From contig JAKBQO010000055.1 in NCBI GenBank assembly GCA_021835185.1, positions 1 through 8,569 of the forward strand: a stretch of 8,569 nucleotides of DNA, in the 5' to 3' direction. Made by a program: the position numbers and the translations under genes. How positions within the stretch are numbered: position 1 is the first letter of the stretch; each line of letters starts with the position of its first letter. Shown here piece after piece: positions 1-7,092 of the stretch. Source of the stretch: Thermoplasmata archaeon. Lineage in GTDB: Archaea > Thermoplasmatota > Thermoplasmata > Thermoplasmatales > Thermoplasmataceae. Below the pieces are notes generated by a model. That model searched no databases, was not told the DNA's origin, and saw only the letters and a program-made list of their open reading frames with translations.

Positions 1-936
1 TTTACTGTCCACATAACTGTTTTTCATCCATGCGGTTCTGGACAGTATACTACCGTCAAGAAACATCTTGAATCCTGCAAACTTTATGTTACTGTTTTCA
101 GGTATCATTTCTGCCAGTTCAATTTTCCTGTCCACATCCTCAATGGAATATACTGGCAGGGCAATTGCCATGCGAATTCCAACATCTCCATTCCTGGATA
201 ACTGGTTTATAGCTTTTATCCTGGTTTCCTCGTTGACATCATTTCCCGTTCCGCCGGTATCCTTCACAGTGGAGAGTCCCGCATTTCTATAGTGATCTGA
301 TCCGAATTTTATGGCTTCTATATAATCATCTACATTGTATTCCGGAATCTTTCGTTTTACCAGATCCATGGCCTTTGCCTCATATAGTACGCCATTGGGA
401 TTTCCACTGCCATCCCTTCCAATTCGGCTATTTGGCGGGGGTTCTGTTTCCCTGTCAATACCTGCCATCTCAAGTGCCTTTGAATTGCATATGCCATAAT
501 GTTCTGTCATATGTGTTATAAATAGGGGCACATTTCCAAATATTTCATCAATAATTTTTAGATCCGGCAATCTTTTTTCTGCCATATTGTATTCGTTAAT
601 GCCGTATCCCTGAAACCATCCATGTACAACCTTATTTTTGTTTTTCTCCAGTATTTTCCGGAAATCATCAAAGGAACGAATTCCGGAGAAATCTACCTGG
701 TATTTCATTTTTAATGCAGTAAGCATAAAATGGTCATGCGAATCTATTAAGCCGGGGGACACAAAATTTCCCCTTAAATCCACTACTTCATTGTTATCAG
801 CAATTAAATTCTTTATTTCAGCATCAGTTGCCACATGTTCGCTGGTGATTATCCCCCCATTTACCGTAAAAATTATGGAACCTTTTTTTAAATTATATCC
901 GTCAAAGTATTTGTCCACAACAACATATTTTTCCAT
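1..936 (-). CDS. Amidohydrolase family 3 (YtcJ-like) metal-dependent hydrolase, C-terminus cut by the window edge
   Basis: The frame is open from the ATG at 936 to the left edge (312 residues seen); family members are usually about 500-550 residues, so roughly the last 200 are missing. A short N-terminal beta region (residues 1-55) leads to the sequence PGLIDSHDHF, whose His67 and His69 form the HxH metal site of the amidohydrolase TIM barrel. Later come the family-typical segments ITHMTEHYGICNSKALEMAG (about 143-162), a GRDGSGNPNGVLYE block (173-186), and FKMFLDGSILSRTAWM (289-304), where Lys290 and Asp294 are the usually conserved residues. Together these fit the YtcJ/COG1574 group, cytosolic enzymes that hydrolyse amide or related C-N bonds; the substrate cannot be told from sequence. 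The start is supported by a GGTGA ribosome binding site five bases upstream. It lies 90 bases after nth with no T-tract between, so co-transcription is plausible. No signal peptide is seen. Confidence 0.87.
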   Translation of the reverse strand, partial: MEKYVVVDKYFDGYNLKKGSIIFTVNGGIITSEHVATDAEIKNLIADNNEVVDLRGNFVSPGLIDSHDHFMLTALKMKYQVDFSGIRSFDDFRKILEKNKNKVVHGWFQGYGINEYNMAEKRLPDLKIIDEIFGNVPLFITHMTEHYGICNSKALEMAGIDRETEPPPNSRIGRDGSGNPNGVLYEAKAMDLVKRKIPEYNVDDYIEAIKFGSDHYRNAGLSTVKDTGGTGNDVNEETRIKAINQLSRNGDVGIRMAIALPVYSIEDVDRKIELAEMIPENSNIKFAGFKMFLDGSILSRTAWMKNSYVDSK

Positions 937-941
937 TGCAA

Positions 942-946
942 TCACC
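942..946 (-). promoter_or_regulatory. Ribosome binding site of the amidohydrolase gene
   Basis: On the minus strand GGTGA is followed by a five-base spacer and ATG at 936. This matches the 3' end of archaeal 16S rRNA. It fixes the start and suggests that the gene has a leader, as an internal operon gene would, unlike the apparently leaderless first genes of this window. Confidence 0.6.
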
Positions 947-1026
947 GCAATTCCTTTAATTTTTTTGATTTATGCATAAGGCTACCATTTATTACTGTTT
1001 CGGTTTGCAGTTTCAATGTATCTGAC

Positions 1027-1671
1027 CTAATTTTTGGCATTGCCTTTGGAAGTTTTTTGGATATAGTAATCACAACATCCTGATATGGGGCATATACTGC
1101 ATCTGGGTGATACAGGCTTGCATATGTTCTTTCCAAATTCCACCAGGACTGGATTAAATTCTATCTGGTATTTGACCGGCACTATGGCTTTTAATGCCTC
1201 TTCTGTTTCATCTGGATTCTTTGTATGGACCAGCCCGATTCTGTTAGATACCCTGAAAACATGCGTGTCAACAGCAATAGCGGGTATATTGAACCCCTGC
1301 GTGAGTACTATGTTTGCAGTTTTGCTTCCAGTTCCCGGAAGTTTTACAAGTTCATCATGGGTATCTGGAACTTTTCCTCCATAATCGTGATTGATTATTC
1401 TTGCTGTTTCAATTATTCTCTCCGATTTAACATTGCTGAATCCCACATATTTTATAATGGCCTTTATATCAGAAGGATTGGCGTGCTCCAGTCCATAGGA
1501 ATCATGATACCTGTTGTAAAGTTTCCGTGCAGCTTCGTCGGTTACTGCATCTTTTGTTCTCTGGGATAATATTGTTGTTATAAGTATCCAGAATGGAGAA
1601 TCGGTAAATTCAAAATGATGTTCGGGCGATACCTCCCTGATCTTCATATATATGTTTTCAAAATCCTTCAT
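1027..1671 (-). CDS. nth: Endonuclease III (DNA glycosylase/AP lyase)
   Basis: A complete 214-residue protein, about the length of E. coli Nth (211). It is a base-excision repair enzyme that removes oxidised pyrimidines and cleaves the strand at the abasic site. The helix-hairpin-helix motif is LPGTGSKTANIVL (residues 111-123) with the catalytic Lys117; the GPD part is AIAVDTHVFRVSNR (131-144) with the catalytic Asp135. The C-terminus keeps the full [4Fe-4S] ligand set in the C-X6-C-X2-C-X5-C spacing (Cys184, Cys191, Cys194, Cys200). The N-terminal helix region includes LITTILSQRTKD (30-41), also characteristic. The start is the ATG at 1671; the nearby ATG at 1678 is out of frame. An AT-rich box about 24 bases upstream and the lack of a Shine-Dalgarno sequence suggest a leaderless mRNA. 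The stop is TAG. The amidohydrolase gene follows on the same strand after 90 bases. Nothing appears broken. Confidence 0.95.
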   Translation of the reverse strand: MKDFENIYMKIREVSPEHHFEFTDSPFWILITTILSQRTKDAVTDEAARKLYNRYHDSYGLEHANPSDIKAIIKYVGFSNVKSERIIETARIINHDYGGKVPDTHDELVKLPGTGSKTANIVLTQGFNIPAIAVDTHVFRVSNRIGLVHTKNPDETEEALKAIVPVKYQIEFNPVLVEFGKNICKPVSPRCSICPISGCCDYYIQKTSKGNAKN

Positions 1672-1690
1672 GTGCCATTATAATTATATG

Positions 1691-1698
1691 ATTTAAAT
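1691..1698 (-). promoter_or_regulatory. Putative TATA box of nth
   Basis: The palindromic ATTTAAAT is centred about 24 bases upstream of the nth ATG. In Thermoplasmatales a TATA box at this distance usually means transcription begins at or next to the start codon. No Shine-Dalgarno sequence lies in front of nth, which agrees. The assignment rests on position and composition only. Confidence 0.4.
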
Positions 1699-1736
1699 TA
1701 TTATCTGAACAAAATTATGTGGAATATGATATATAA

Positions 1737-1931
1737 AAATATTTTACAATTCTGAATGATATTTATTATGGAACTAAAACACAGAAATTCAAAAAATTAA
1801 AAGTACCTGTGGAGCACAGGGAATTCAAGCCTGATAGAGATAATGCCTCTACACTCAAAGGATTTAATATAAGTCCATATGTAAGTGCAAGTTTTGTCAG
1901 TGAAACAGGAAGCCTCAATGCATTAGCATGA
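1737..1931 (+). pseudogene. Relict resembling the C-terminal tail of an IS200/IS605-family TnpB protein
   Basis: After the in-frame TAA at 1734-1736, the frame is open for 64 codons up to the TGA at 1929-1931 and has no ATG. Its translation is protein-like: an ILNDIYYGTKTQ segment near the start, then KVPVEHREFKPDRD, and an end reading VSASFVSETGSLNALA. A polar PVE-containing stretch and a terminal (E/V)-x-x-GS block are what I associate with the tails of archaeal TnpB (IS1341/IS605 OrfB) proteins, just after the catalytic C-terminal region. If so, only the extreme 3' end of the gene survives; zinc-finger and RuvC-like motifs are absent. A short ATG-led frame at 1768-1800 (MELKHRNSKN) overlaps in another frame, so a frameshift there is possible. 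It converges on carB, with stops six bases apart. Family assignment is by memory of such tails, not by alignment; a chance open frame or a small unrelated gene remains possible. Confidence 0.5.
1786..1803 (-). terminator. Possible T-tract terminator of carAB
   Basis: On the minus strand, about 135 bases after the carB stop, the transcript would run through CTTTTAATTTTTTGAATT. Archaeal termination commonly uses such T-rich tracts without a hairpin. It lies upstream of the separate nth promoter, a sensible place for the operon to end. The evidence is composition only. Confidence 0.3.
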
Positions 1932-1937
1932 GGTAAC

Positions 1938-4900
1938 TCACTGGTAATCTCCCAGTTCCCTTATCTGTGTTCCTTTTCCAGACAATATGGAATCTACCAG
2001 TTCGGAGGCGAACCTGATATTTGTTATAAGCGGTATATCCTTCTTAATTCCAAGGTTCCTGATAGAGAATCCATCCCTAATTGACCCATATGATTCTGAC
2101 GGTGTGTTTATGATCATTGATATATCCTCATTTCTTATTATTTCACTGATTCCTGGCGACCTGAGATCCTTTACCCTGTAAACGACAGTGGCCCCAATCC
2201 CGGCTCCCTTGAGGGCACTGTATGTTCCAGGAGTTGCGTATATTTTCACACCCTTTTTATCCAGTTTGCGACCTATTTTTATGGCTTCATCCTTATCCAT
2301 ATCATTTACGGTAATTATGACGGATTTTAATTTAAAATCCCTTTTCATTATGCGTATCACCTTGGACATTGATTCCTGGAACGTTTCACCGCAGCACATG
2401 GCCTCCCCTGTAGATTTCATTTCGGGACCAAGAATGACATCCATATCCCTGAATCTCTTGAATGGAAATACAGGAACTTTGATGAAGAATGCTTTTGCTT
2501 CTGAATACTTTATATCTGGATCAATGCCGAGCATAGCCTTTATTCCATAATCCACCCAGTTAATCCCTGTAGCCTTTGCAACAAATGGAATAGACCTGGA
2601 AGACCGTGCATTCAGTTCAATTACATATATTTCGTTGTCTTTTATGGCTATCTGGAGGTTAGAAAGACCTGAAAGGTTGAAATTTACCCTCATTTTCTCA
2701 ACTATGTCCTGGATTCTGTTCAGTGTTTCCTTATCAATCCTGCCTGGCCCAAGAACCATAGTAGCATCACCTGAATGGGTTCCAGCCTCTTCTATGTGTA
2801 CTGAAATTCCTGCTATTACTGATTTTTTACTGGAAGATATGAAATCCACATCAATTTCGGTTGCATTTTTCAGGTACCTGCTTACCAGCACTGGAGATCC
2901 CGGGCGATCTATGAACAATTCTTTTACACGTTCAATTAAAATATCATAACTGTAAATTATATCCATCGCCCTTCCGCCTATAATGAAACTGGAGCGGATT
3001 ATTACTGGAAGGCTTATTCCTCTTATTTTTTCCTCCAGTTCGTTTATATTAGAGACTTCAATATAATCAGGCTGTTTTATGCCCAGGCTTTTCAGTGTTT
3101 TCGAGAATATTGTACGCTCCTCAATCCTGTAAATATCCTCCGGTTTCGTCCCCATGACTATGTTCTGGAATATTTTTGAGAGCCCTGAGGCCATATTCTG
3201 GCCTGTCTGCCCAGAAAATTGGATTATAATTCCCTCTGGCTTTTCTGCACTGACAATGTTAGACACATGTTCAAGTGTAACCGGTTCAAAGTAAAGTTTG
3301 TCCGATATGTCAAAGTCAGTGGAAACAGTTTCAGGATTGCTGTTAACCATTATGGCCTCATAGCCCAGTGCCTTCAGGGACAATATGGATTTTACCGCTC
3401 CGTAGTCAAATTCCACGCCCTGAGATATCCTGTTAGGTCCTGAACCTATGACTATAACCTTCTTCTTATTGCTAATTCTGTTGTCATTGAAAATATCGTA
3501 GGATGAATAAAGGTATGCAGTGTCAGAACTGAATTCAGCTGAACATGTATCTATATTCTTGTAAACCGGAAGTATTTTATTTTCTATCCTGCGCCTTATT
3601 ATTTCCGGCTCCGATATTCCAGAATAGTAAGAAATAGTTTGATCAGAAACCCCAATCATCTTCAGGTATTCCATGTTTTCTGGAATAATATTTGGCCTAA
3701 TTGTGGAAATGGCATTTGCAATGTTCTTCATTTTTTCTATGAAAAATTTGTCATAGCCGGAAAGTTCTGAGATTTTGTCAGTATCCATGCCCTGAAATAA
3801 TCCCTCGAATATGGCGAACAACCTCTGGTCATTTGGTATTTTCATAAGTTCCATGGTTTTTTCAGGCGAGGTGAAGAGTCTCATCTGTACTGCCTGTTTA
3901 ATATCCAGAGATGATACTGCCTTCATGAGGGCTTCTTCGAATATCCTGCCTATTCCCATGGCTTCTCCTATGGATTTCATTTCGATGCCTATTTCTCTTT
4001 TTACCGAGAACTTGTCAAAGGGCCATCTTGGAATTTTCACAGTAATGTAATCCATCGATGGCTCAAATGCAGCATATGTGTTTTTGGTCACCGGGTTTTT
4101 TATTTCATTTAAATTATAACCAATAGCTATTTTTGTGGATATTCTTGCTATAGGATACCCAGATGCCTTTGACGCCAGTGCTGAGGAACGTGATGTTCGC
4201 GGATTTACTTCAACAACATAATATTCATCTTTTTCCTGGTCCAGGGCAAACTGTATGTTGCATGATCCAACAACACCTATCTCATTAACAATATGAATGG
4301 CAGATGTCCTTAATTTCTGGTAATCGTCGTTGCTAAGTGTAAGTGAAGGCGTTGTGACTATGCTTTCACCTGTATGAACCCCCATGGGATCAAGATTTTC
4401 CATGTTGCATATGGAAATGCAGTTTCCATTGTTGTCACGCATCATCTCATATTCTATTTCCTTTAAGCCCAGTAAGGATTCATCCAGTTCTACAGTATCA
4501 TTGCGCACTGAAAAATAATCATTGCAGTAATCAAAAAGTTCCTTCTGATTGTTTATTATGACACCTCCTGATCCTCCAAGCGAAAATCCTGTACGCAATA
4601 TAAGTGGATATTTTTTTATCTCAGGCACTAATTTTTTGTAATCGGAATTAGTCAGTGTATACGATTCTATTATGGGTTCGCCTATCTTCTTCATCAGGTT
4701 AAAGAATTTTTTTCTGTCCTCAGCCACTTCTATGGAAGGAACGGGTGTACCAAGCACTTTTATTCCATATGATGAGAGAATTCCCAGTTTGTCTAACAGT
4801 ATGACCAGGTTAAGCCCCACCTGCCCACCGGTGGAAGGTAGTATGGAATCTATCTTTTCCTTTCTTATTATTTCTATGACGCTTTCAGGGTCTACGGGCT

Positions 4901-5093
4901 CAATGTAAATCCTGTCAGCTATTTCACGGTCTGTCTGTATAGTTGCAGGATTCGAGTTAAGCAATACAGTCCTTATTCCCTCCTCCTTCAATGCAAGGCA
5001 TGCCTGAGATCCAGAATAATCAAATTCCGCTGCCTGGCCTATAACTATAGGCCCGGACCCAATAACCAGTGTGCATTTTATATCTGTAATCAT
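1938..5093 (-). CDS. carB: Carbamoyl-phosphate synthetase, large (synthetase/ammonia) subunit
   Basis: The protein has 1051 residues against 1073 in E. coli, and looks complete. It uses two ATP, bicarbonate and ammonia from the small subunit to make carbamoyl phosphate for pyrimidines and arginine. The layout is the usual duplicated one: carboxyphosphate ATP-grasp half (about 1-400), oligomerisation region (about 400-543), carbamoyl-phosphate ATP-grasp half (about 544-925), and MGS-like allosteric domain (about 926-1051). The nucleotide loops IGSGPIVIGQAAEFDYSG (11-28) and IGSGPNRISQGVEFDYG (549-565) show the repeat. Probable metal ligands are Gln281, Glu295 and Asn297 in the first half and Gln814, Glu826 and Asn828 in the second; the second half reads ELNARSSR where EVNPR is common. 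The TPGT motif (954-957) and IINTPS (994-999) mark the allosteric domain. Translation starts two bases after the carA stop, with a GGTGA site inside the carA end, so the two are surely co-expressed. Confidence 0.98.
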   Translation of the reverse strand: MITDIKCTLVIGSGPIVIGQAAEFDYSGSQACLALKEEGIRTVLLNSNPATIQTDREIADRIYIEPVDPESVIEIIRKEKIDSILPSTGGQVGLNLVILLDKLGILSSYGIKVLGTPVPSIEVAEDRKKFFNLMKKIGEPIIESYTLTNSDYKKLVPEIKKYPLILRTGFSLGGSGGVIINNQKELFDYCNDYFSVRNDTVELDESLLGLKEIEYEMMRDNNGNCISICNMENLDPMGVHTGESIVTTPSLTLSNDDYQKLRTSAIHIVNEIGVVGSCNIQFALDQEKDEYYVVEVNPRTSRSSALASKASGYPIARISTKIAIGYNLNEIKNPVTKNTYAAFEPSMDYITVKIPRWPFDKFSVKREIGIEMKSIGEAMGIGRIFEEALMKAVSSLDIKQAVQMRLFTSPEKTMELMKIPNDQRLFAIFEGLFQGMDTDKISELSGYDKFFIEKMKNIANAISTIRPNIIPENMEYLKMIGVSDQTISYYSGISEPEIIRRRIENKILPVYKNIDTCSAEFSSDTAYLYSSYDIFNDNRISNKKKVIVIGSGPNRISQGVEFDYGAVKSILSLKALGYEAIMVNSNPETVSTDFDISDKLYFEPVTLEHVSNIVSAEKPEGIIIQFSGQTGQNMASGLSKIFQNIVMGTKPEDIYRIEERTIFSKTLKSLGIKQPDYIEVSNINELEEKIRGISLPVIIRSSFIIGGRAMDIIYSYDILIERVKELFIDRPGSPVLVSRYLKNATEIDVDFISSSKKSVIAGISVHIEEAGTHSGDATMVLGPGRIDKETLNRIQDIVEKMRVNFNLSGLSNLQIAIKDNEIYVIELNARSSRSIPFVAKATGINWVDYGIKAMLGIDPDIKYSEAKAFFIKVPVFPFKRFRDMDVILGPEMKSTGEAMCCGETFQESMSKVIRIMKRDFKLKSVIITVNDMDKDEAIKIGRKLDKKGVKIYATPGTYSALKGAGIGATVVYRVKDLRSPGISEIIRNEDISMIINTPSESYGSIRDGFSIRNLGIKKDIPLITNIRFASELVDSILSGKGTQIRELGDYQ

Positions 5094-5095
5094 TT

Positions 5096-6142
5096 TTATT
5101 CACCAAGTGTTTTTTTAACATCATTGAAGAACCATGTACTGTCGTATGGTCCAGGATATGCCTCTGGATGAAACTGCACTGAAAATATGGGTAATTCCCT
5201 GTGCCTTATCATCTCCACTGTGCCGTCATTTATGTCTCTTCCGTAGATCTCCATTTCAGTATTTTTCATGGAATCTTCATTGATTGCATAGCCATGGTTG
5301 TGCGAGGTAATGTATACCCGGTTTCCTATAAGCACTGCATGGTTTATTCCCCGGTGGCCATACTTCATTTTTTCAGTTTTTCCTCCCATAGAGAGTGCAA
5401 TAAGCTGATTTCCGAGGCATACACCCATTACAGGCATTTCATTGCTTTTTTCCCTGATAAATTCCCTTAAGGGTTTCAGTGAATCGTGTGCAGGGTCTCC
5501 TGGCCCATTTGGTATAAAAATTGCATCATAGTGGAACTTTATGCTGAAAAAATCATAGTTATAGGGAACTATATGCAGTGAAGCAGTTTCGCTCAATCTT
5601 TTTATGAGGCTATTTTTTGTTCCCACATCCACAAACAGTATCTCTTTTTTGTGGCCCGAATCATAATACTGGTATTTTTTCCTTGATACCTGTGATACAA
5701 GGTCAAGTTTCATTGTATCTTCAAATTTATCTGGCAATTCATTTATATTTCTTATATAACCCTTAATTGCCCCAGCTTTTCTGATTTTCTCAACCAGTGA
5801 TCTTGTGTCTATTCCGTCTATTGCCGGAACCCTGTTTGCCTTCAAAAAATCATTAAACCCAATACCTGAATCGCCACCGGAAAGAATACTATGCGCATCC
5901 TTTGTGATAAGCCCGGCAACCTGGATCCTTTCAGATTCCATATGCTCCATGCTTAATGGATAGTTGGCAATTTCAGGAAAGGCAAAAATTAGTATTTCAC
6001 CGGCATATGATGGGTCTGTAATAGTTTCAAGGTATCCGGACATTGAAGTTGTGAAAACTATTTCCCCGTTTGCCTCCCCCTCATAGCCATAACCATTGCC
6101 CTCATATGTGGTCCCGTCCTCCAGTAATAAATATCTTTTCAT
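5096..6142 (-). CDS. carA: Carbamoyl-phosphate synthetase, small (glutaminase) subunit
   Basis: The 348-residue protein hydrolyses glutamine and passes ammonia to CarB in the cytosolic complex. The N-terminal small-chain domain (about 1-135) has the typical GEIVFTTSMSGYLETITDPSYAGEIL (26-51) and VPAIDGIDTRSLVEKIRKAGAIKG (105-128) segments. The class I glutamine amidotransferase domain (about 167-345) has the oxyanion region PNGPGDP (211-217), the nucleophile Cys242 in MGVCLGNQLIALSMGG, the KMKYGHRGINHAV stretch (258-270), and the His325/Glu327 pair in SVQFHPEAYPGP. The triad is therefore intact. The residue after the nucleophile elbow glycine is Asn (CLGNQ), where E. coli has His. The N-domain reads IANYPLSMEHMESE where many homologues have GNYG. 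It is the first gene of the carAB unit, with a TATA-like box about 33 bases upstream and only a very short leader. The start ATG at 6142 gives the normal N-terminus. Confidence 0.98.
   Translation of the reverse strand: MKRYLLLEDGTTYEGNGYGYEGEANGEIVFTTSMSGYLETITDPSYAGEILIFAFPEIANYPLSMEHMESERIQVAGLITKDAHSILSGGDSGIGFNDFLKANRVPAIDGIDTRSLVEKIRKAGAIKGYIRNINELPDKFEDTMKLDLVSQVSRKKYQYYDSGHKKEILFVDVGTKNSLIKRLSETASLHIVPYNYDFFSIKFHYDAIFIPNGPGDPAHDSLKPLREFIREKSNEMPVMGVCLGNQLIALSMGGKTEKMKYGHRGINHAVLIGNRVYITSHNHGYAINEDSMKNTEMEIYGRDINDGTVEMIRHRELPIFSVQFHPEAYPGPYDSTWFFNDVKKTLGE
5100..5104 (-). promoter_or_regulatory. Ribosome binding site of carB within the end of carA
   Basis: GGTGA on the minus strand spans the last two sense codons of carA, followed by a six-base spacer and the carB ATG at 5093. 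The carA TAA sits inside the spacer, so termination and reinitiation are probably coupled. This would help keep the two subunits equimolar. Confidence 0.7.
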
Positions 6143-6170
6143 TTAAATCTTAAAAAACCTAATTTCAACT

Positions 6171-6180
6171 TTAAATATAT
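6171..6180 (-). promoter_or_regulatory. Putative TATA box of the carAB operon
   Basis: On the minus strand ATATATTTAA is centred about 33 bases before the carA ATG. This predicts a start of transcription near 6149 and a leader of less than ten bases. No close Shine-Dalgarno site is present (AGGT ends about 13 bases away). No attenuator-like hairpin fits in so short a leader, so control by pyrimidines or arginine, if any, would act on initiation. Confidence 0.45.
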
Positions 6181-6302
6181 CATTTTCTATTCATTTTTAC
6201 ATTTTTCATATATGTTATTACATTATAAAAATAATTATGATAAAGAAAATATGAAAACAATTTTCTATAATATTTATTTCATACATAATGCTTATGTTTA
6301 CA

Positions 6303-6310
6303 TTAAATTA
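6303..6310 (+). promoter_or_regulatory. Putative TATA box of the DUF3834-like gene
   Basis: TTAAATTA (extended by ATAAAT) is centred about 29 bases upstream of the ATG at 6336, predicting a leaderless or nearly leaderless mRNA. A GGGGGTG run at 6317-6323, striking in this AT-rich region, sits 12 bases before the ATG, rather far for a ribosome binding site. It could be a weak one or an operator. The rest of the 193-base carA/DUF3834 intergenic region (6143-6335) is low-complexity AT-rich sequence with no gene that I can support. Confidence 0.4.
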
Positions 6311-6335
6311 ATAAATGGGGGTGCCATAACTATCT

Positions 6336-7013
6336 ATGAAAGTTATAGCAGCACCTGGACCGGTTTGCTACCCACTGGTAGCGGCAATGATGGAAAGAAA
6401 TGACATAGATATAGAGTTCAAAAAATCTTCTGACATTGGAGACCAGAAGCCAGACATTGTTCTGGATTCTACTGTATCCCTTGTGAAGAGTGGATTGCCT
6501 ATAGACTATGTAACAATCGAAAACCTTTCAAGGGTTACACCTAATCTCGGATACAAGATTGGAATGACAAGAAAGGGCGGGGCCTCAGATATTCTGTTCC
6601 GTGCACTTGTCAGTGAAACACATAAAGATGTGGAAATACAGTATTTTGACAGTATGAGTGACCTCATGGCCGCACTGAATTCAAACAAGGTTGATACAGT
6701 AGTGGTACCAGCAATGGATAATTCTGGAATAAGCATTGAAGAGCACTTTAAGAAAAACAATCTAGTTATTCCCGGGAGCTGCGGTGCAACCGTTTATAAC
6801 AATGAAAAAGATTTCGTTGATGCATATAACCTCGGTATTAAACTGTTAAAGGAAAAACCCGAAGAAGCGGCAAAATTTGTTGTTTCACATTTACCCATGC
6901 AATTCCCTCTGGAATTCGTGGTGAACACTATGAAAAACGCAGATCTGAATGTCCACAAACCAGGGAATCATGAGGAATTCATAAATTTAGTGAAAAAATA
7001 CTCATCCCAATGA
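6336..7013 (+). CDS. DUF3834-like protein, probable cytosolic relative of solute-binding proteins
   Basis: A complete 225-residue protein of unknown function. It begins with a beta strand and Gly-Pro turn (MKVIAAPGPVCYPLVAAMM), followed by PDIVLDSTVSLVKSG (39-53), LGYKIGMTRKGGASDILFRAL (71-91), a DSMSDLMAALNSNKVDTVVVPA segment (105-126), and VIPGSCGATVYN (144-155). Alternating strands and helices with a middle segment that scores another small domain resemble the two-lobed type 2 periplasmic-binding-protein fold. I recall DUF3834 (PF12916) as an archaeal family described as related to solute-binding lipoproteins, and this protein fits that memory. It has no signal peptide, lipobox or membrane segment, so it should be cytosolic, perhaps sensing or processing a small ligand. 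It is divergent from carA and is followed after 79 bases by the ACT regulator. The start is chosen by the N-terminal strand and by a TATA-like box about 29 bases upstream. Family assignment is moderate; the ligand is unknown. Confidence 0.72.
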   Translation: MKVIAAPGPVCYPLVAAMMERNDIDIEFKKSSDIGDQKPDIVLDSTVSLVKSGLPIDYVTIENLSRVTPNLGYKIGMTRKGGASDILFRALVSETHKDVEIQYFDSMSDLMAALNSNKVDTVVVPAMDNSGISIEEHFKKNNLVIPGSCGATVYNNEKDFVDAYNLGIKLLKEKPEEAAKFVVSHLPMQFPLEFVVNTMKNADLNVHKPGNHEEFINLVKKYSSQ

Positions 7014-7037
7014 TGGAATAAAAAAAATAATTTACCA

Positions 7038-7042
7038 TTTTT
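7038..7042 (+). terminator. Possible T-tract terminator of the DUF3834-like gene
   Basis: A TTTTT run within CCATTTTTATTAA lies 25 bases after the stop codon and ahead of the TATA-like box of the next gene. It may end the first transcript, making the two plus-strand genes separate units. The tract is short and the evidence weak. Confidence 0.25.
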
Positions 7043-7061
7043 ATTAATAGATTATATTAAA

Positions 7062-7071
7062 TTATTAAATA
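7062..7071 (+). promoter_or_regulatory. Putative TATA box of the ACT-domain regulator gene
   Basis: TTATTAAATA is centred about 26 bases upstream of the ATG at 7093, predicting a leaderless mRNA. No Shine-Dalgarno sequence precedes this ATG (TATACCTCT directly before it), which agrees. The gene can therefore be expressed without its upstream neighbour. Confidence 0.45.
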
Positions 7072-7092
7072 CTACATTTACATTATACCTCT

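Noticed and set aside
942..1136. A 64-codon minus-strand frame overlapping the end of nth and ending just before the amidohydrolase
   Set aside because: More than half lies inside nth, over its iron-sulfur ligand codons, in another frame; no family is recognisable and there is no good start signal. nth itself is complete, so this is not a frameshifted extension.
1672..1937. A tRNA or other structured RNA gene in the nth-carB gap
   Set aside because: No cloverleaf, T-loop consensus or box C/D pair is seen; the AT-rich half is the nth promoter and the rest reads as the protein-like relict.
6253..6265. Small inverted repeat GAAAA-CAA-TTTTC as terminator or operator
   Set aside because: The stem is only five weak pairs, and it sits upstream of a promoter where no transcript needs to end.
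6182..6268. Repeated ATTTTCTAT at 6182-6190 and 6260-6268 with an inverted AGAAAAT at 6244-6250 as possible operators
   Set aside because: Such short AT-rich words recur by chance in this composition, and spacing and symmetry are irregular.
6212..6403. A 63-codon plus-strand frame across the carA/DUF3834 intergenic region
   Set aside because: Its first part is low-complexity AT-rich sequence and its second part runs out of frame through the start of the DUF3834-like gene; no ribosome site and no protein-like pattern.
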